A stretch of 17,500 nt of DNA from Chrysomallon squamiferum (GCA_012295275.1 CM022676.1:8508586-8526085), one strand, 5' to 3'; numbered from the stretch's first letter, positions 1 through 9,515 are shown. The notes: generated by a model not told the origin, from the letters alone. Translations and numbers: made by a program.

Positions 1-230
1 ACTCAGTAATATTTATTTAATAATAATAACAAAAATATACTGTTTATCAAAATTCATGATATATGTAGGTGTGTGTGTGTGTATATATACATGTCCTTAT
101 CTAAAACAAAATATCGTTGCTAATGTTACAGATTTCCTGTTAAGTCAAGAATTTTAACCCAAATGCTGAATTTTTATTTTCTATAACAGTACAAGAAAAC
201 TAACCGTTTCGCTCAAGCGATATGCTAAAA
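1..230. other. Non-coding AT-rich DNA
   Basis: Upstream intron or 5' flank of the phosphodiesterase gene. It holds a short TG/TA microsatellite at about 69-89 and nothing else that I recognise. Confidence 0.6.
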
Positions 231-740
231 CATATTTGACATTAATTAGCTGATAACAGACAATGAACTGTGATGCAAATACATCATTACTCAAATATTT
301 GACAGTAAACAGCGACGATAGACAAATAATTAATAAAGTCAAGTATTTTAATAAACTTAAGGTGTTTTTTTTGATAGATAACTGGGAAAAAACAATTAAT
401 TCATGTACTTTTATTTACGCCTTTAAACAAATATTTAACATCAAATAGCTGTTGATAAAAAAAAAATGTATCAATGTGTTTTAACGATGCTTTTAAAACA
501 TAGATTTAACATAAAATATCCGACGACAGTACATTTATCAATATGTTCTACAGACGTTTTCAAACAAATACTTCACAACAACACCGCTGATGATAGAAAA
601 AAAACAACTCTTCAACGTGTTTTAATGACGTCTTTAACGAAATCTATTACGTCAAATAACTGATGATAGAAACAAATTTATCAGTATGTTCTAATGATGT
701 TTTCAGACAAACGACCTAAAACGGATTATGGTAAAACCTT
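231..740. repeat. Decayed ~70-bp tandem repeat (minisatellite)
   Basis: A block of the form CAAATATTTNACATCAAATA followed by GCTGATGATAGA recurs at about 231, 292, 340 (weak), 428, 499, 565, 639 and 708. Spacing is mostly 61-74 bp. A second shared block, TCAATGTGTTTTAACGATG, leads units at about 471, 538, 612 and 681. The copies are well diverged, so the array is old. Short open frames run through it (263-448, 466-663), but they follow no codon pattern and I do not call them genes. Confidence 0.7.
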
Positions 741-768
741 TTTTCAGTAGCAGACTTAATAGATTTCG

Positions 769-785
769 TGACGTCATTACGTCAT
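769..785. promoter_or_regulatory. CRE-like element (TGACGTCA) with a second TACGTCAT half
   Basis: The palindromic cAMP-response element TGACGTCA lies at 769-776, and a further TTACGTCAT overlaps it up to 785. CREB/ATF factors bind such sites. Whether this lies near a promoter is unknown because the gene's first exon is not in view. Confidence 0.3.
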
Positions 786-1031
786 TAGTTGTTGACTTAA
801 ATGTCACGGGGTCACTGCCCGCGTAATACAAATCGCAGCCAATTCTGCGTAATAACATTATTTAGTTCTAAACGCAGACCTCAGTGTCCGGATATAGAGT
901 TGTGTTCCCTTGGATACCTTTATGCGCATGTCAGTATACAACATTATTATATTACCGATATATATATTTGTTTGTTTAATTTATTTATTTATTTATCACA
1001 AAATTAGTTATTTAATAAAATTCAAGATTTG

Positions 1032-1033
<2 letters not shown>
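786..1033. other. Non-coding, no recognised feature
   Basis: Unique-looking, slightly less AT-rich sequence at 790-920, then T/A-rich. The frame at 801-1007 shows no family likeness. Confidence 0.5.

Positions 1034-1105
<72 letters not shown>
1034..1105. repeat. (TC)36 dinucleotide tract
   Basis: Uninterrupted polypyrimidine TC repeat of 72 bp. It is the first of five long TC/GA tracts in the window. A perfect mirror repeat of this kind can form triplex (H-) DNA. Confidence 0.95.
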
Positions 1106-1110
<5 letters not shown>

Positions 1111-1574
1111 TCATTTAACACAGATATTTAAACTTTCGTCATTTTCCAATGAAAACAGAGCAAATTTTCTTTCCATTTTAACTCTCGCCCTCTTTCCACT
1201 TAACTAACGAGATTCGTTTCAAACAGAAATGTGGTTCTGTAAATTAAAACTTTACATTTATCATAATCAAAGAAAACATCAAAACATCGAACTGAAAAAA
1301 ATAATTCAGGTTAACAAATGAAGTCACAATGATATCATAATGATAGCAGGAAATATAATAATTATAAGATCAGATGGAAATAGCCAGAGATGGCGGAACC
1401 TAGTTGTGCCATGTTGAACTCAGAACATATTTACAAACATCTGACTCTTAGGTCAGTGAATCTCGGAGAATTTAAATACCAACATAGACTTAGTTAATGA
1501 CGGGGCATCTACCTATCTGGTCAAACAGAGACAGAATCGATGATTGCCTTATATAAATTTGTTTTGTACATCCA
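1106..1574. other. Non-coding; possible SINE scrap at about 1392-1470
   Basis: Mostly unique AT-rich sequence. The stretch with GTTGAACTCAGAACAT at about 1413 vaguely recalls tRNA-derived cephalopod SINEs as I remember them, but it is too degraded to define ends or boxes. Confidence 0.3.
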
Positions 1575-2095
1575 TCTATACACACACACACACATAAAAA
1601 TGTAGATAAAACACTCACACACACACACACATATATATATATATGTACATACGTACATGCATACATACATAAAATAAAAATACATACATAAGACATATAC
1701 ATGTATCAACATACCTATCTACATACTTATATACATACATCTACACAAAAAACACACACATATCCATACATACACATACATACATACAAATGTACGTAAA
1801 ATATATATAGAAATATGTGCATACATACATATATACATACACCTACATACCCATCTACATACTTATATATTTACAATATACACAAAAACATATATACTTC
1901 CATATGTACACACATATACCCACATACACATAAATACATTCATACCCGGTTATATACATAGATACAACAATACATACATCCGTGCGTGCATGCATACATT
2001 CAGACACATTCACTTACACACATATTCTCACATTCAAACAGTCACATACAGACACACACTCACAGATACATACAAATGTACAATAAAAAAAAAAT
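1575..2095. repeat. CATA/CA-rich low-complexity block
   Basis: About 500 bp of imperfect (ACAT)n, (CA)n and (TA)n. Longer phrases recur, for example CATCTACATACTTATATA near 1717-1732 and 1852-1870, which suggests slippage of larger units as well as 4-mers. The minus-strand open frames at 1490-1712 are products of this composition. Confidence 0.9.
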
Positions 2096-2398
2096 ACATC
2101 GATAAACCATGAACTAAATACTTCTGTCTCTTCTGGAAATTATCATCGATTTATTCTCTGAACCAAAATATTTACAATTGGGTTACGACAATCGTTAACG
2201 ATTGCTGTGCAAGAGCCTTGACATTTTCGTAAAAACAAAAATACACAAAATAAACAAACAAAATACAGTTACCAAAAACATTTCTATTCAGTGAAGATTT
2301 TAGCTGTTTTTATTTTCAACTTGCAACCATACCGCTAACCAAGGGAAACCCCATAAACAAACCGACATTTAAATAAAAAAAAAAGTAAAAGAAAAAAG
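2096..2398. other. Non-coding AT-rich DNA, no recognised feature
   Basis: Unique-looking sequence without a coding pattern or an identifiable repeat. It ends in the A-rich run that follows. Confidence 0.5.
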
Positions 2399-2429
<31 letters not shown>

Positions 2430-2480
2430 TTGGGGTAGGTTTGAGAAAAAGTCGCCATTTTTTTTTTTTTTTTTTTTTTT
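2399..2480. repeat. A29 / T23 inverted homopolymer pair
   Basis: A run of 29 A (2399-2427), a 30-base spacer, then 23 T (2458-2480). The transcript could fold into an A-U stem. It could also mark two retroposed tails facing each other. The minus-strand frame at 2316-2504, rich in Lys and Phe, is an artefact of these runs. Confidence 0.85.
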
Positions 2481-2689
2481 ACAAGGTACTGAAACATCTG
2501 CCAATCACGTGACTAAAACAGTAACATTCAAATACTGAACACCGGTTAATTTGTAGGGTCTTTAGATTATCGAAAACTGGAAATGAAATATTTTTTACAA
2601 TTCTGTTAAAGATGCGAAAGAATTCTTTTCAACCTCCGAAAAAAAAAAAAAAAAAGACTGATTGGTTTGAACGGGAAATTACGTAATTA

Positions 2690-2764
2690 GCGATCCACAA
2701 AGGACTGATCCACTGACCATCTATGCCCCAGACGAGTGCATTAACCACTGGAACATCTCGTGCA
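2690..2764 (-). repeat. tRNA-like relic (possible SINE head)
   Basis: Read on the minus strand from about 2764, the sequence has a degenerate A-box region (TGTTCCAGTGGTTAATGC). It continues into CGTCT, a 7-base loop GGGGCAT, then AGATG, which pairs as an anticodon arm with one G-U. A poor B box (GGATCAGTCC) follows. The loop lacks the usual U33 and the T arm does not pair, so this is not a working tRNA. A run of T on the minus strand lies beyond it (2640-2655). Confidence 0.4.
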
Positions 2765-2941
2765 ACGACTGGTTATTACGATTAAAGAGTTTAAATTAAT
2801 TTTTTTAATGTAGTTGTCTCAAAAAATCGATTGGTGTTGTCGTCGACGTTGCATTATATATATATATGTTGATCATGCTGCCGTAGGTGTTCCTGGTGGT
2901 TGTCTCGATCTTTTATTTTATATTTTATTTAATGGTTTCAG

Positions 2942-3012
2942 AGTTTTCAAGATGGAAGAAATGAAAACCGAACTCAATCACAGACTGGGATTAATAGAAA
3001 AACGAATGCAAA
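2942..3012 (+). CDS. PDE9A: PDE9A exon a: N-terminal helix
   Basis: The acceptor is TGGTTTCAG ending at 2941 and the donor is GTAAGT at 3013. The exon opens with the third base of a split codon, then reads VFKMEEMKTELNHRLGLIEKRMQ in two overlapping stretches (VFKMEEMKTELN, HRLGLIEKRMQ). It ends one base into the next codon, which completes as ATG (Met) at 3952. Human PDE9A has RAFKINELK and VLEKRVELEGLKVV at the same place. The segment is charged and helix-forming, ahead of the catalytic domain, and probably contributes to the N-terminal dimer or regulatory region. The upstream coding exon (the human part with EELIQSVLAQV) was searched for by eye in 1-2941 and not found. Confidence 0.88.
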
Positions 3013-3951
3013 GTAAGTAATCAAAATGGCGGATTTCGACGTCATCTCTAATATTTAAAAAAAAAAATTGTTATATTTCATTATTAAAGAGAAAAGCAAG
3101 CCGCCACAATATTCTAGAATATTCATAACAGCTCTGAAATTTGAATAAGATATTTGTTTTCTAATAATGCATATATATATATATATATATTTTATACATA
3201 ACTATCTTAACTCGCATTGATGTGTGTGTGTGTGTGCGTGTGTGTGACGTTATCTCGTTGCTATGGAGACTCACTTTATAAAATAATGATAATATATAAT
3301 CTAACATTTGTATCATTTAAAAGTATTTTGATTGGTCGAGGTATTATTCTGCTCTTTGGTAAAATACGTAATAACGTTTATAGTGAAATAAGTTTTGTTC
3401 AAGACACACCTTAACTCTGCGATCCACAACTACAAATTAACAGTAAGTTAAATCACGTTATTTTTACTTAACTTCGACACTGACACCAAAAACAACAATG
3501 ACAACGTCACTGAAAAGACACCAGTGACTAACCGCTACGACGGAGAAAAAAAACAAAACAACCAATAACCAAAACAAATTATTTTTATTTATTTTTCAAA
3601 TGATTGTTTAGTTTAATCTGTTCTTGTATTGTTTAATTTTTCTCTTCTTGTTTCGTTTTTTTCTTTTACTTTATTTCAGATTTGTCGTTGTTGGTTATTT
3701 GGTTCTTATTTTTGTTTTGGGGATTTATTTTTTTTTTTTTTTTGGTTTGTTTTAAGAAACGATTTCTTTACTTCTTTCTTTCTTTATATATATATATATA
3801 TATATATTTATATGCTTTTTTGTTGTTGTTTTTTGTTTTGCTTTAATGATACACATTATGTTTTGTTTTTTCTAGATCCTATTTCCTCCAATAATTTATT
3901 TTTAAAATGGATATTTTACAAATATTTCAACATTTTTGTTTTACTCTGTAG
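3013..3951 (+). other. Intron (939 bp)
   Basis: GTAAGT donor, TTACTCTGTAG acceptor. It contains a TA run at about 3171-3190, (TG)n at 3221-3246, an X-box-like GTTGCTATGGAGAC at 3257-3270, a T-rich second half and (TA)n at 3785-3806. At 3112-3124 TTCTAGAATATTC fits three alternating heat-shock-element pentamers, possibly by chance. Confidence 0.85.
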
Positions 3952-4059
3952 TGGAAGGACTCAAGGTTGTGGAGATTGAGAAATGCAAACGAGACATATC
4001 TGACATAAAAGATCAAATCTGGAACGCCAGAAGAAGTTTGTTGAAATCAATCGAATGGG
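3952..4059 (+). CDS. PDE9A: PDE9A exon b: EGLKVVEIEKCK segment
   Basis: Phase 1 in, phase 1 out, 108 bp, donor GTAAGT at 4060. With the base carried from the previous exon it reads MEGLKVVEIEKCKRDI, then SDIKDQIWNARRSLLKSIEW. EGLKVVEIEKCK is identical to vertebrate PDE9A, where KSDIKKMREELAARSS follows. The match covers a non-catalytic region, so it points to PDE9 in particular and not to another PDE family. The rest of the exon is basic and diverged. The exon leaves a G, so it cannot join exon 6100-6157 in frame. Another exon must lie between them. Confidence 0.95.
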
Positions 4060-4155
4060 GTAAGTTTTTCCTTCTACTGTTCCTTTTGTCTTTTGTCACT
4101 GATCGTAGATATTAACTGCCTTTATTGTGGACGTTGGCTGACCATTTGTCAGTGG

Positions 4156-4266
<111 letters not shown>

Positions 4267-4339
4267 TTTGTGTACGTGAATATATGCATATTCTGATTAA
4301 TACCAGTAGAACGTTCTTTCTTATGAAACATTCTCTACA

Positions 4340-4445
4340 AAAAAAAAAAAAAAAAATTATACTTTGACATTTTAATTTATATTAAATAAGAACCAGATTA
4401 TGGTAGACATAATAAAAGAATATTAGAAAAAAAAAAAAAAAAAAA
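4340..4445. repeat. Two poly(A) runs
   Basis: A-runs at about 4340-4356 and 4427-4445 lie 70 bp apart, in the sense orientation within the intron. They could be old retroposon tails, but no body is recognisable in front of either. Confidence 0.7.
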
Positions 4446-4768
4446 GGAATAAAAATATTTTGAACAACATTTGAAACAGAAAACATTTACTGAAGTATAC
4501 GCTCCTAGCAACAGCACGTAAACATTACTGAAGCGAAGTTCAAACATTCACAGTCTTTTGAGAATGTTTTCTGTGTGTGGGTCTCTGAATGTTTAAAAAA
4601 ATCATGTTTACGTAATTATTATATTATATATATATATATTTTTATTATGATGATGAAAACTACACTGAGTAATCTACCTTGTAATCTTTGATTACATTAA
4701 TTTATTTTCATTACAGACCAATATTTATAGTGATTGCTACCCTAATCTTCGTGTATGTGTATTTTGAT

Positions 4769-4775
<7 letters not shown>

Positions 4776-4843
<68 letters not shown>
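4776..4843. repeat. (TA)34 tract
   Basis: 68 bp of uninterrupted TA. It is self-complementary and so cruciform-prone. A shorter TA run lies at about 4622-4640. Confidence 0.95.
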
Positions 4844-4845
<2 letters not shown>

Positions 4846-4969
4846 CATTGCTGATAATCATTTTAGATTCATTTTACAATATACTACATTTAACTGCTAA
4901 TTGTAAATTATTGTTACTCACGTTGATAAAATAGTATTTTTATGTTTTATATATAAATATATGTTTGTA

Positions 4970-4993
4970 TATGTGTGTGTGTGTGTGTGTGTT

Positions 4994-5025
<32 letters not shown>

Positions 5026-5034
5026 CACACACAT
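4970..5034. repeat. TG - TA - CA compound inverted repeat
   Basis: About ten TG units (4972-4991), a TA core (4993-5018), then CA units (5020-5032). TG and CA arms are complementary around the TA core, giving a long perfect or near-perfect hairpin in DNA or RNA. Confidence 0.9.
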
Positions 5035-5105
5035 ATAGATACATGTATTTTTCATTGTTGATATTATTACTGTTGATCTTCATAATCATATTTTGTCTTT
5101 GTTGT

Positions 5106-5429
5106 ATACATTGTTCAATCATTATCATCATTATAATCATCTATCATCATCATCAACATCATTATCATTATTATTATTACTTTTATTGTAGTGATTATTA
5201 TTATTATTATTATTATATTTATCATTATTATTATTACTGTTATTATTATTAATATTTTTATTATTATTATTTTATTATCATTATCATTATCATTATTACT
5301 ATAAGATGAAATAAAATTGATCATCTTATTTTTGATGATTTCTAATCAGTAACTTAGGACGAATCCAGGAGTTCAGTTAGGAGGGATTCTTTTAAATTTA
5401 TTTAAATATTTATTTATTTATTTATTCCC

Positions 5430-5470
<41 letters not shown>

Positions 5471-5490
5471 GTAGTAGTAGTTAACTGAAT
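5106..5490. repeat. ATC/ATT trinucleotide low-complexity block
   Basis: Imperfect (ATC)n and (ATT)n at about 5115-5300, TTTA repeats near 5400-5425, then an uninterrupted (ATT)n at about 5431-5470 passing into (AGT)n at 5470-5481. Confidence 0.9.
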
Positions 5491-5523
5491 TAAGGTCTTT
5501 TTTTTTTTTTCATCATTGTACTG

Positions 5524-5659
5524 GTTATTTTCTTTCTTTTATATATGAAGGTTGATAGCATTAAATAAATAAATTAATTAATTAAATTAAATTAAATTAA
5601 ATTAAATTAAATTAAATTAAATGTCATTTTCTTACTTTTATATACGAAGGTCGATAGCA

Positions 5660-5691
<32 letters not shown>

Positions 5692-5745
5692 ATTAAATTA
5701 AATTAAATGTCATTTTCTTACTTTTATATATTAAGGTTGATAGCA

Positions 5746-5797
<52 letters not shown>

Positions 5798-5906
5798 ATT
5801 AAATTAAATTAAATTAAATGTCATTTTCATACTTTTTTATACGAAGGTTGATAGCATTAAATAAATAAATAAATAAATAAATAAATCAAATCAAATCAAA
5901 TCAAAT
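5524..5906. repeat. Compound minisatellite: conserved ~42-bp core with TAAA/TTAAA tails
   Basis: Four copies of a core (GTCATTTTCTTACTTTTATA followed by ACGAAGGTTGATAGCATTAA) start at about 5524, 5623, 5709 and 5820. Each is followed by a tail of (AAAT)n and (TTAAA)n of different length, so the period varies: 99, 86 and 111 bp. The last tail changes to (TCAAA)n at 5885-5906, only 25 bp before the tentative exon. The cores are much better conserved than the tails. Confidence 0.9.
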
Positions 5907-5931
5907 TTCACGAACACCCTCCATAATCCAG

Positions 5932-5992
5932 CTCCTGGATTCGGTTTGTTTTTGTCCACCGAGGAGAGAGAACACGACACGGAAGAGAACTG
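5932..5992 (+). CDS. PDE9A: PDE9A exon c (tentative): variable linker
   Basis: Proposed because the exon before it ends in phase 1 and the exon after it starts in phase 2, so a bridging exon is required. This 61-bp segment between CCATAATCCAG and the donor GTAAAC fits exactly. It reads A-PGFGLFLSTEEREHD, then TEEN-C, with no stop. It is richer in G+C than its surroundings. The junction would give ENC-SLSDEKK, loosely like human TNCPCKYSFLDNHKK. The polypyrimidine tract is weak and the peptide is not a recognised motif. The bridging exon could be elsewhere in 4060-6099. Confidence 0.45.
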
Positions 5993-6099
5993 GTAAACAA
6001 CGCATGGCTTGTATTTCTTTTTTTTCTTACCTTTTGTTTGGTTTGTTTCGTTCTGCATGCCTCCGGTTTTCATGGTAACCCTGTTCCTCATTTTTATAG
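5993..6099 (+). other. Short intron (107 bp)
   Basis: If exon c is right, this is by far the shortest intron. It starts GTAAAC and carries a strong T-rich tract at about 6014-6052. It ends TTTTTATAG. It contains CATGGTAACC (6071-6080), a half X-box-like motif. Confidence 0.45.
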
Positions 6100-6157
6100 T
6101 TCCCTTAGCGACGAAAAGAAGATCAGTCTTAAGAGAGATGTTCCGTCGTACCCAAAG
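6100..6157 (+). CDS. PDE9A: PDE9A exon d: KRDVPSYPK linker before the catalytic domain
   Basis: 58 bp, acceptor CATTTTTATAG, donor GTAAAA at 6158. One base completes a split codon (Cys if exon c is used). The rest reads SLSDEKKISLKRDVPSYPK and ends in phase 0. Human PDE9A has SFLDNHKKLTPRRDVPTYPK here, directly followed by YLLSPETIEAL. The next exon begins with that Tyr, so the junction is conserved. An alternative AG at 6107-6108 would shorten the exon by nine bases and keep the frame. Confidence 0.92.
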
Positions 6158-6204
6158 GTAAAATGCCCTGTGACATTTGCCCTATGACGTATGTACCTAT
6201 AATT

Positions 6205-6326
6205 AAAAAAAAAACGAAAAAAAAGTGTTTAATATTACATACGTGTTAATGTTCGGTGTTTGTAGATGAAAACAAAGAGAGAAAAAATTTTCAGTTTTTT
6301 TCCGATTTAGAAAAAAATGGAATGAA

Positions 6327-6359
<33 letters not shown>

Positions 6360-7099
6360 TAAATGAGATAGAATAGAATAAAGGAAAAAGAGAAAAAAAA
6401 TAAAAAAAAAATAACGAAAATTATAACGCACGAAATAATGTCAAACCGGAAGTGCTTAAAATAATAGTATTTTCTCAAAGCCTAATCCGAAATAGTTTTC
6501 ACACGGTAGCTACAGCTGCTTACAGTATTTTATTTTATTAGTTTGTTTAGCTCTTTTTTTTTTTTTTTTTTTTTTTTGTTGTTGTCGTTTATTTGTTTTC
6601 GTTTGTTTTATTCTTCTTTTGTTTTGTTTGTTTGTTTTATTTTTTTATTTATTTATTTTTACTTTTTACTTTTTTTTTAATAAGCATTGTTATATTGTTC
6701 TACTTTTTTGGACATACCCAAAATAAAATTATGAATAAAAAAAATAATAATTTAAAAACTAAAATTATTTCAAAAAATAAATAACTAGATAAATAAATGT
6801 ACACGAATAAATAAACTTTAAGTAAGTTCGTAAATGTTCAGTAAATAAACAGACAGCCGTTACTGCTATTACCACAACATCAACCATTACAACTACAACA
6901 ACTCCTGTTACATCTACGACTACTACTACTACCACAAAACGAATATTCTAATTTCAGTGTTATTGCTACATCAAAAATTATTATTATTATAAAACATTTT
7001 CTTATCTACATAAAATTTCTCACACTTAGATAGAAATGTATTCAATGCGCATGTGCGCCTACTGAAATATATACACGCACAATTTACATACTGAAAAAG

Positions 7100-7101
<2 letters not shown>
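6205..7101. other. A/T homopolymer-rich intron DNA
   Basis: Purine-rich A runs at 6205-6420 (A-run about 6331-6358), a T-run at about 6553-6578, TTTG/TTTA-rich sequence to 6700, and ACT/ACA triplets around 6860-6945. No gene or recognisable transposon. Confidence 0.7.
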
Positions 7102-7194
<93 letters not shown>

Positions 7195-7195
7195 A
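7102..7195. repeat. (TC)40 tract passing into (ATCT)n
   Basis: About 81 bp of uninterrupted TC (7102-7182), then ATCT repeats. This has the same orientation as the tract at 1034 and is complementary in RNA to the AG tracts at 4159, 13911 and 16470. Confidence 0.95.
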
Positions 7196-7840
7196 ACTAT
7201 CTTTCTATCTTTTTCTTTCAATGCATCCAAATTTTAGTTCCGCGAACCCGGCTGTGTGATAGATTTTTCACAGAAAAGAGAAAATAAAACATTGTTTAGT
7301 GCTTGTTTAAATCAGTACACTTGAGTATAGGCTGGTTTCTTTTCCCGGGCTAGCTAATTTAATAAAACAAAAATATATATAACGGCATTTAAACTGTAAG
7401 TAATGGACCGCTTAATATTTGTTTTCTTTATTACATTTACTTTTTATTTACTTATTTTGTTTTGTTTTTTACGTGTAGTATTAAAGAAATCAGAAACATT
7501 TGCCTCGTTTTCGCAGTCGATTGGTATTCTTTGTGTACTGCACTAGCCTCGTTTTGGCTGTCTTCGCGTTTCCGCTGTGTTTAGCATAATTCTTATAAAA
7601 TGTTACGAGTCTGTATTTTGAGAAGTGTAAAAATATGGCATAAAATACATATAATTAATATTTGAAAATGATTTAATTAAATTTTAAAATTATCATTAAC
7701 AATGTCTCAAAATCCTGATTTATTTTCATTTTCTTTTTGACTATTTCATCTGATATGGGGTTGTATGTTTGAAATATCATAAACAAAGACGTTTTAAATT
7801 TAAATTTTTTATAACGTTTTATTATGTATCTAGTTATTTG
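7196..7840. other. Unique intron DNA, no recognised feature
   Basis: Less repetitive than its surroundings. At 7501-7560 GCCTCGTTTT occurs twice, 47 bp apart, with similar flanks, which may be a small decayed duplication. Confidence 0.5.
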
Positions 7841-8073
7841 TCTCTTTAGTTTATTTTGTTTCATTTTATTTATTTACTTATTTATATACATGCATTTATA
7901 ACTTTCCTTTTTATTTATTTATTTATTTATTTATTATATCTTATTTTATTTTTTATTTTATTTATTTATTTATTATTTTATTTTATTTTATTTTATTTTG
8001 TTTTTATTTTATTTTGTTTTTTTTTTTTTATTTATTTTTTTTTAGTTATTTTAGTTTATTTTATTTTATTTCG

Positions 8074-8120
<47 letters not shown>

Positions 8121-8193
8121 TTTTTCTGTTTCTTTATACATTTAGATAATTTCGAGTATTTAATTTTTAGATATATATATCTTAAATTTATTA

Positions 8194-8270
<77 letters not shown>
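7841..8270. repeat. TTTA/TTTTA low-complexity block and (TAT)24 array
   Basis: Tetra- and pentanucleotide T/A repeats at 7860-8122, including (TTTA)n at about 8075-8122. A perfect (TAT)n of about 24 units follows at 8199-8270. A Phe/Tyr/Leu-rich open frame at 7856-8149 is an artefact. Confidence 0.9.
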
Positions 8271-8300
8271 GTGTTCACCTGTAACTGGATATCACCTGCA

Positions 8301-8338
8301 TTTTTGTTTCAGGTAATACCCGATCATCAAAAGGTAAA
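8301..8338 (+). promoter_or_regulatory. Candidate recursive splice site (TTTTTGTTTCAG|GTAATA)
   Basis: A good polypyrimidine-AG acceptor abuts a donor-like GTAATA at 8313, which is the AG|GT layout of ratchet points used to remove long introns in steps. It sits about 2.2 kb into the 7.3-kb intron. A second donor-like GTAAAT at 8334 would instead define a 21-nt microexon (8313-8333). That is in frame between the flanking phase-0 exons (VIPDHQK, no stop), but vertebrate PDE9A has no insert there. Confidence 0.25.
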
Positions 8339-8635
8339 TAACAAAAATATAAAACTCAAAATTAAACTCAAAATATCCTTTAACTTCATAGAGCTCAGCA
8401 CATCGCAAAACACTCCCTACATCGGCCACCTCTATAAATAGGACAGTTTCTTTTGCATACAAATGCATGCAGTAGATCTTGTATGTAAAGGCAACTAATT
8501 TTTGTAAAGATTAATCGGGACATTAGATAGTTACTTTTAAATTTAATAAAGCCATTAAAATAAGCAGGTAAATAAATATTTTGAATCAGTAGCTATATTT
8601 CCCAATTAAGTGTTTATTTTATTATTATCTTATTA
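8339..8635. other. Unique intron DNA, no recognised feature
   Basis: AT-rich, non-repetitive sequence with no coding pattern. Confidence 0.5.
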
Positions 8636-8698
8636 TATTTATTTTATTTTATTTTATTTTATTTTATTTTATTTTATTTTATTTTATTTTATTTTATT
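8636..8698. repeat. (TTTTA)12 pentanucleotide array
   Basis: About 60 bp of uninterrupted TTTTA units. Confidence 0.9.
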
Positions 8699-9017
8699 GT
8701 TTACTTAGTTATCTATTTAAATATCTCTCAAAACTATTTTGATTTATTTTTATTTTATATATTTTTCATTCCGTTTTTTTATTTTCATTTTTTGTATTTA
8801 CCTATTTATTTATTTATTTATTTATTTGACAAATTATCCCGTTCTAGCCAGTTTCACCACTGGTAACATAAACGATATATTACTAAAACAAGGTTTAAAA
8901 ACTCGTTTTGGGGAGAATAATTATTATTATTAAATTTTTTCCCCTTCTTCTACTGAACCGCTTAATTGCACGTTAAAGCATGTTTGCAAAATAGATGCTT
9001 TCACCAGTATTCAGTAC

Positions 9018-9290
9018 ACGATAACAATAATAATAATTACTACTTCTTCTACTATTACTACTAGTACCACTATACTACTACTACTACTACTACTAAGACT
9101 ACTATACTACTACTACTACTAGACTACTAGACTACTACTACTAATACTACTACTACTACTAATAATAATATTAATAATAATAATAATAATAATTGAAAAT
9201 AATAACAATAATAATAATTATAATAATAATTAATAATAATAATAATTAATTATTATTATAATTATAATTATAATTCTTAGTTGATAATTA
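9018..9290. repeat. ACT and AAT trinucleotide block
   Basis: Imperfect (ACT)n with interspersed CTAGACTA units (about 9040-9160), passing into (AAT)n and then AATTAT palindromic AT sequence to 9290. Confidence 0.9.
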
Positions 9291-9447
9291 ATTATTTAAT
9301 TTAGCAAAACAATAACACATCTAATAACACTGTTACTACAAAAACAATAAAAACAACAATAGTTAGTACTACTATAACGTTTGCTTCTACTATTGTTACT
9401 ACAACTACTACTGCTGTTTCAACAATAACAGCAACAAAAACACCATC

Positions 9448-9448
<1 letters not shown>

Positions 9449-9503
<55 letters not shown>

Positions 9504-9515
9504 CAACAACAACAA
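9449..9515. repeat. (AAT)n-(AAC)n array
   Basis: About 17 AAT units at 9449-9499 followed by AAC units. The minus-strand Ile/Val-rich open frame 9301-9522 comes from this. Confidence 0.95.

Noticed and set aside
1392-1470. SINE with GAACTCAGAAC motif
   Set aside because: The resemblance to cephalopod SINEs is from memory and short; no promoter boxes or ends could be shown, so it is not listed as an element of its own.
2814-2941. Extension of exon a upstream to an ATG at 2814
   Set aside because: The open frame continues, but homology to PDE9A starts right after the TTTCAG at 2941 and the upstream codons are low-complexity (YIYV, DLLFYILF). It is intron, unless an alternative first exon is shown by cDNA.
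3112-3124. Heat-shock element TTCTAGAATATTC
   Set aside because: It is a perfect three-pentamer match, but AT-rich 13-mers of this kind arise easily by chance; it is kept only as a note in the intron entry.
5524-5906. CRISPR-like array (conserved core, variable spacers)
   Set aside because: The spacers are simple TAAA/TTAAA repeats and the DNA is eukaryotic intron; it is a compound minisatellite.
7856-8149. 97-codon hydrophobic open frame that looks like a membrane protein
   Set aside because: TTTA/TTTTA repeats translate as Phe, Tyr, Leu and Ile in any frame; there is no real domain.
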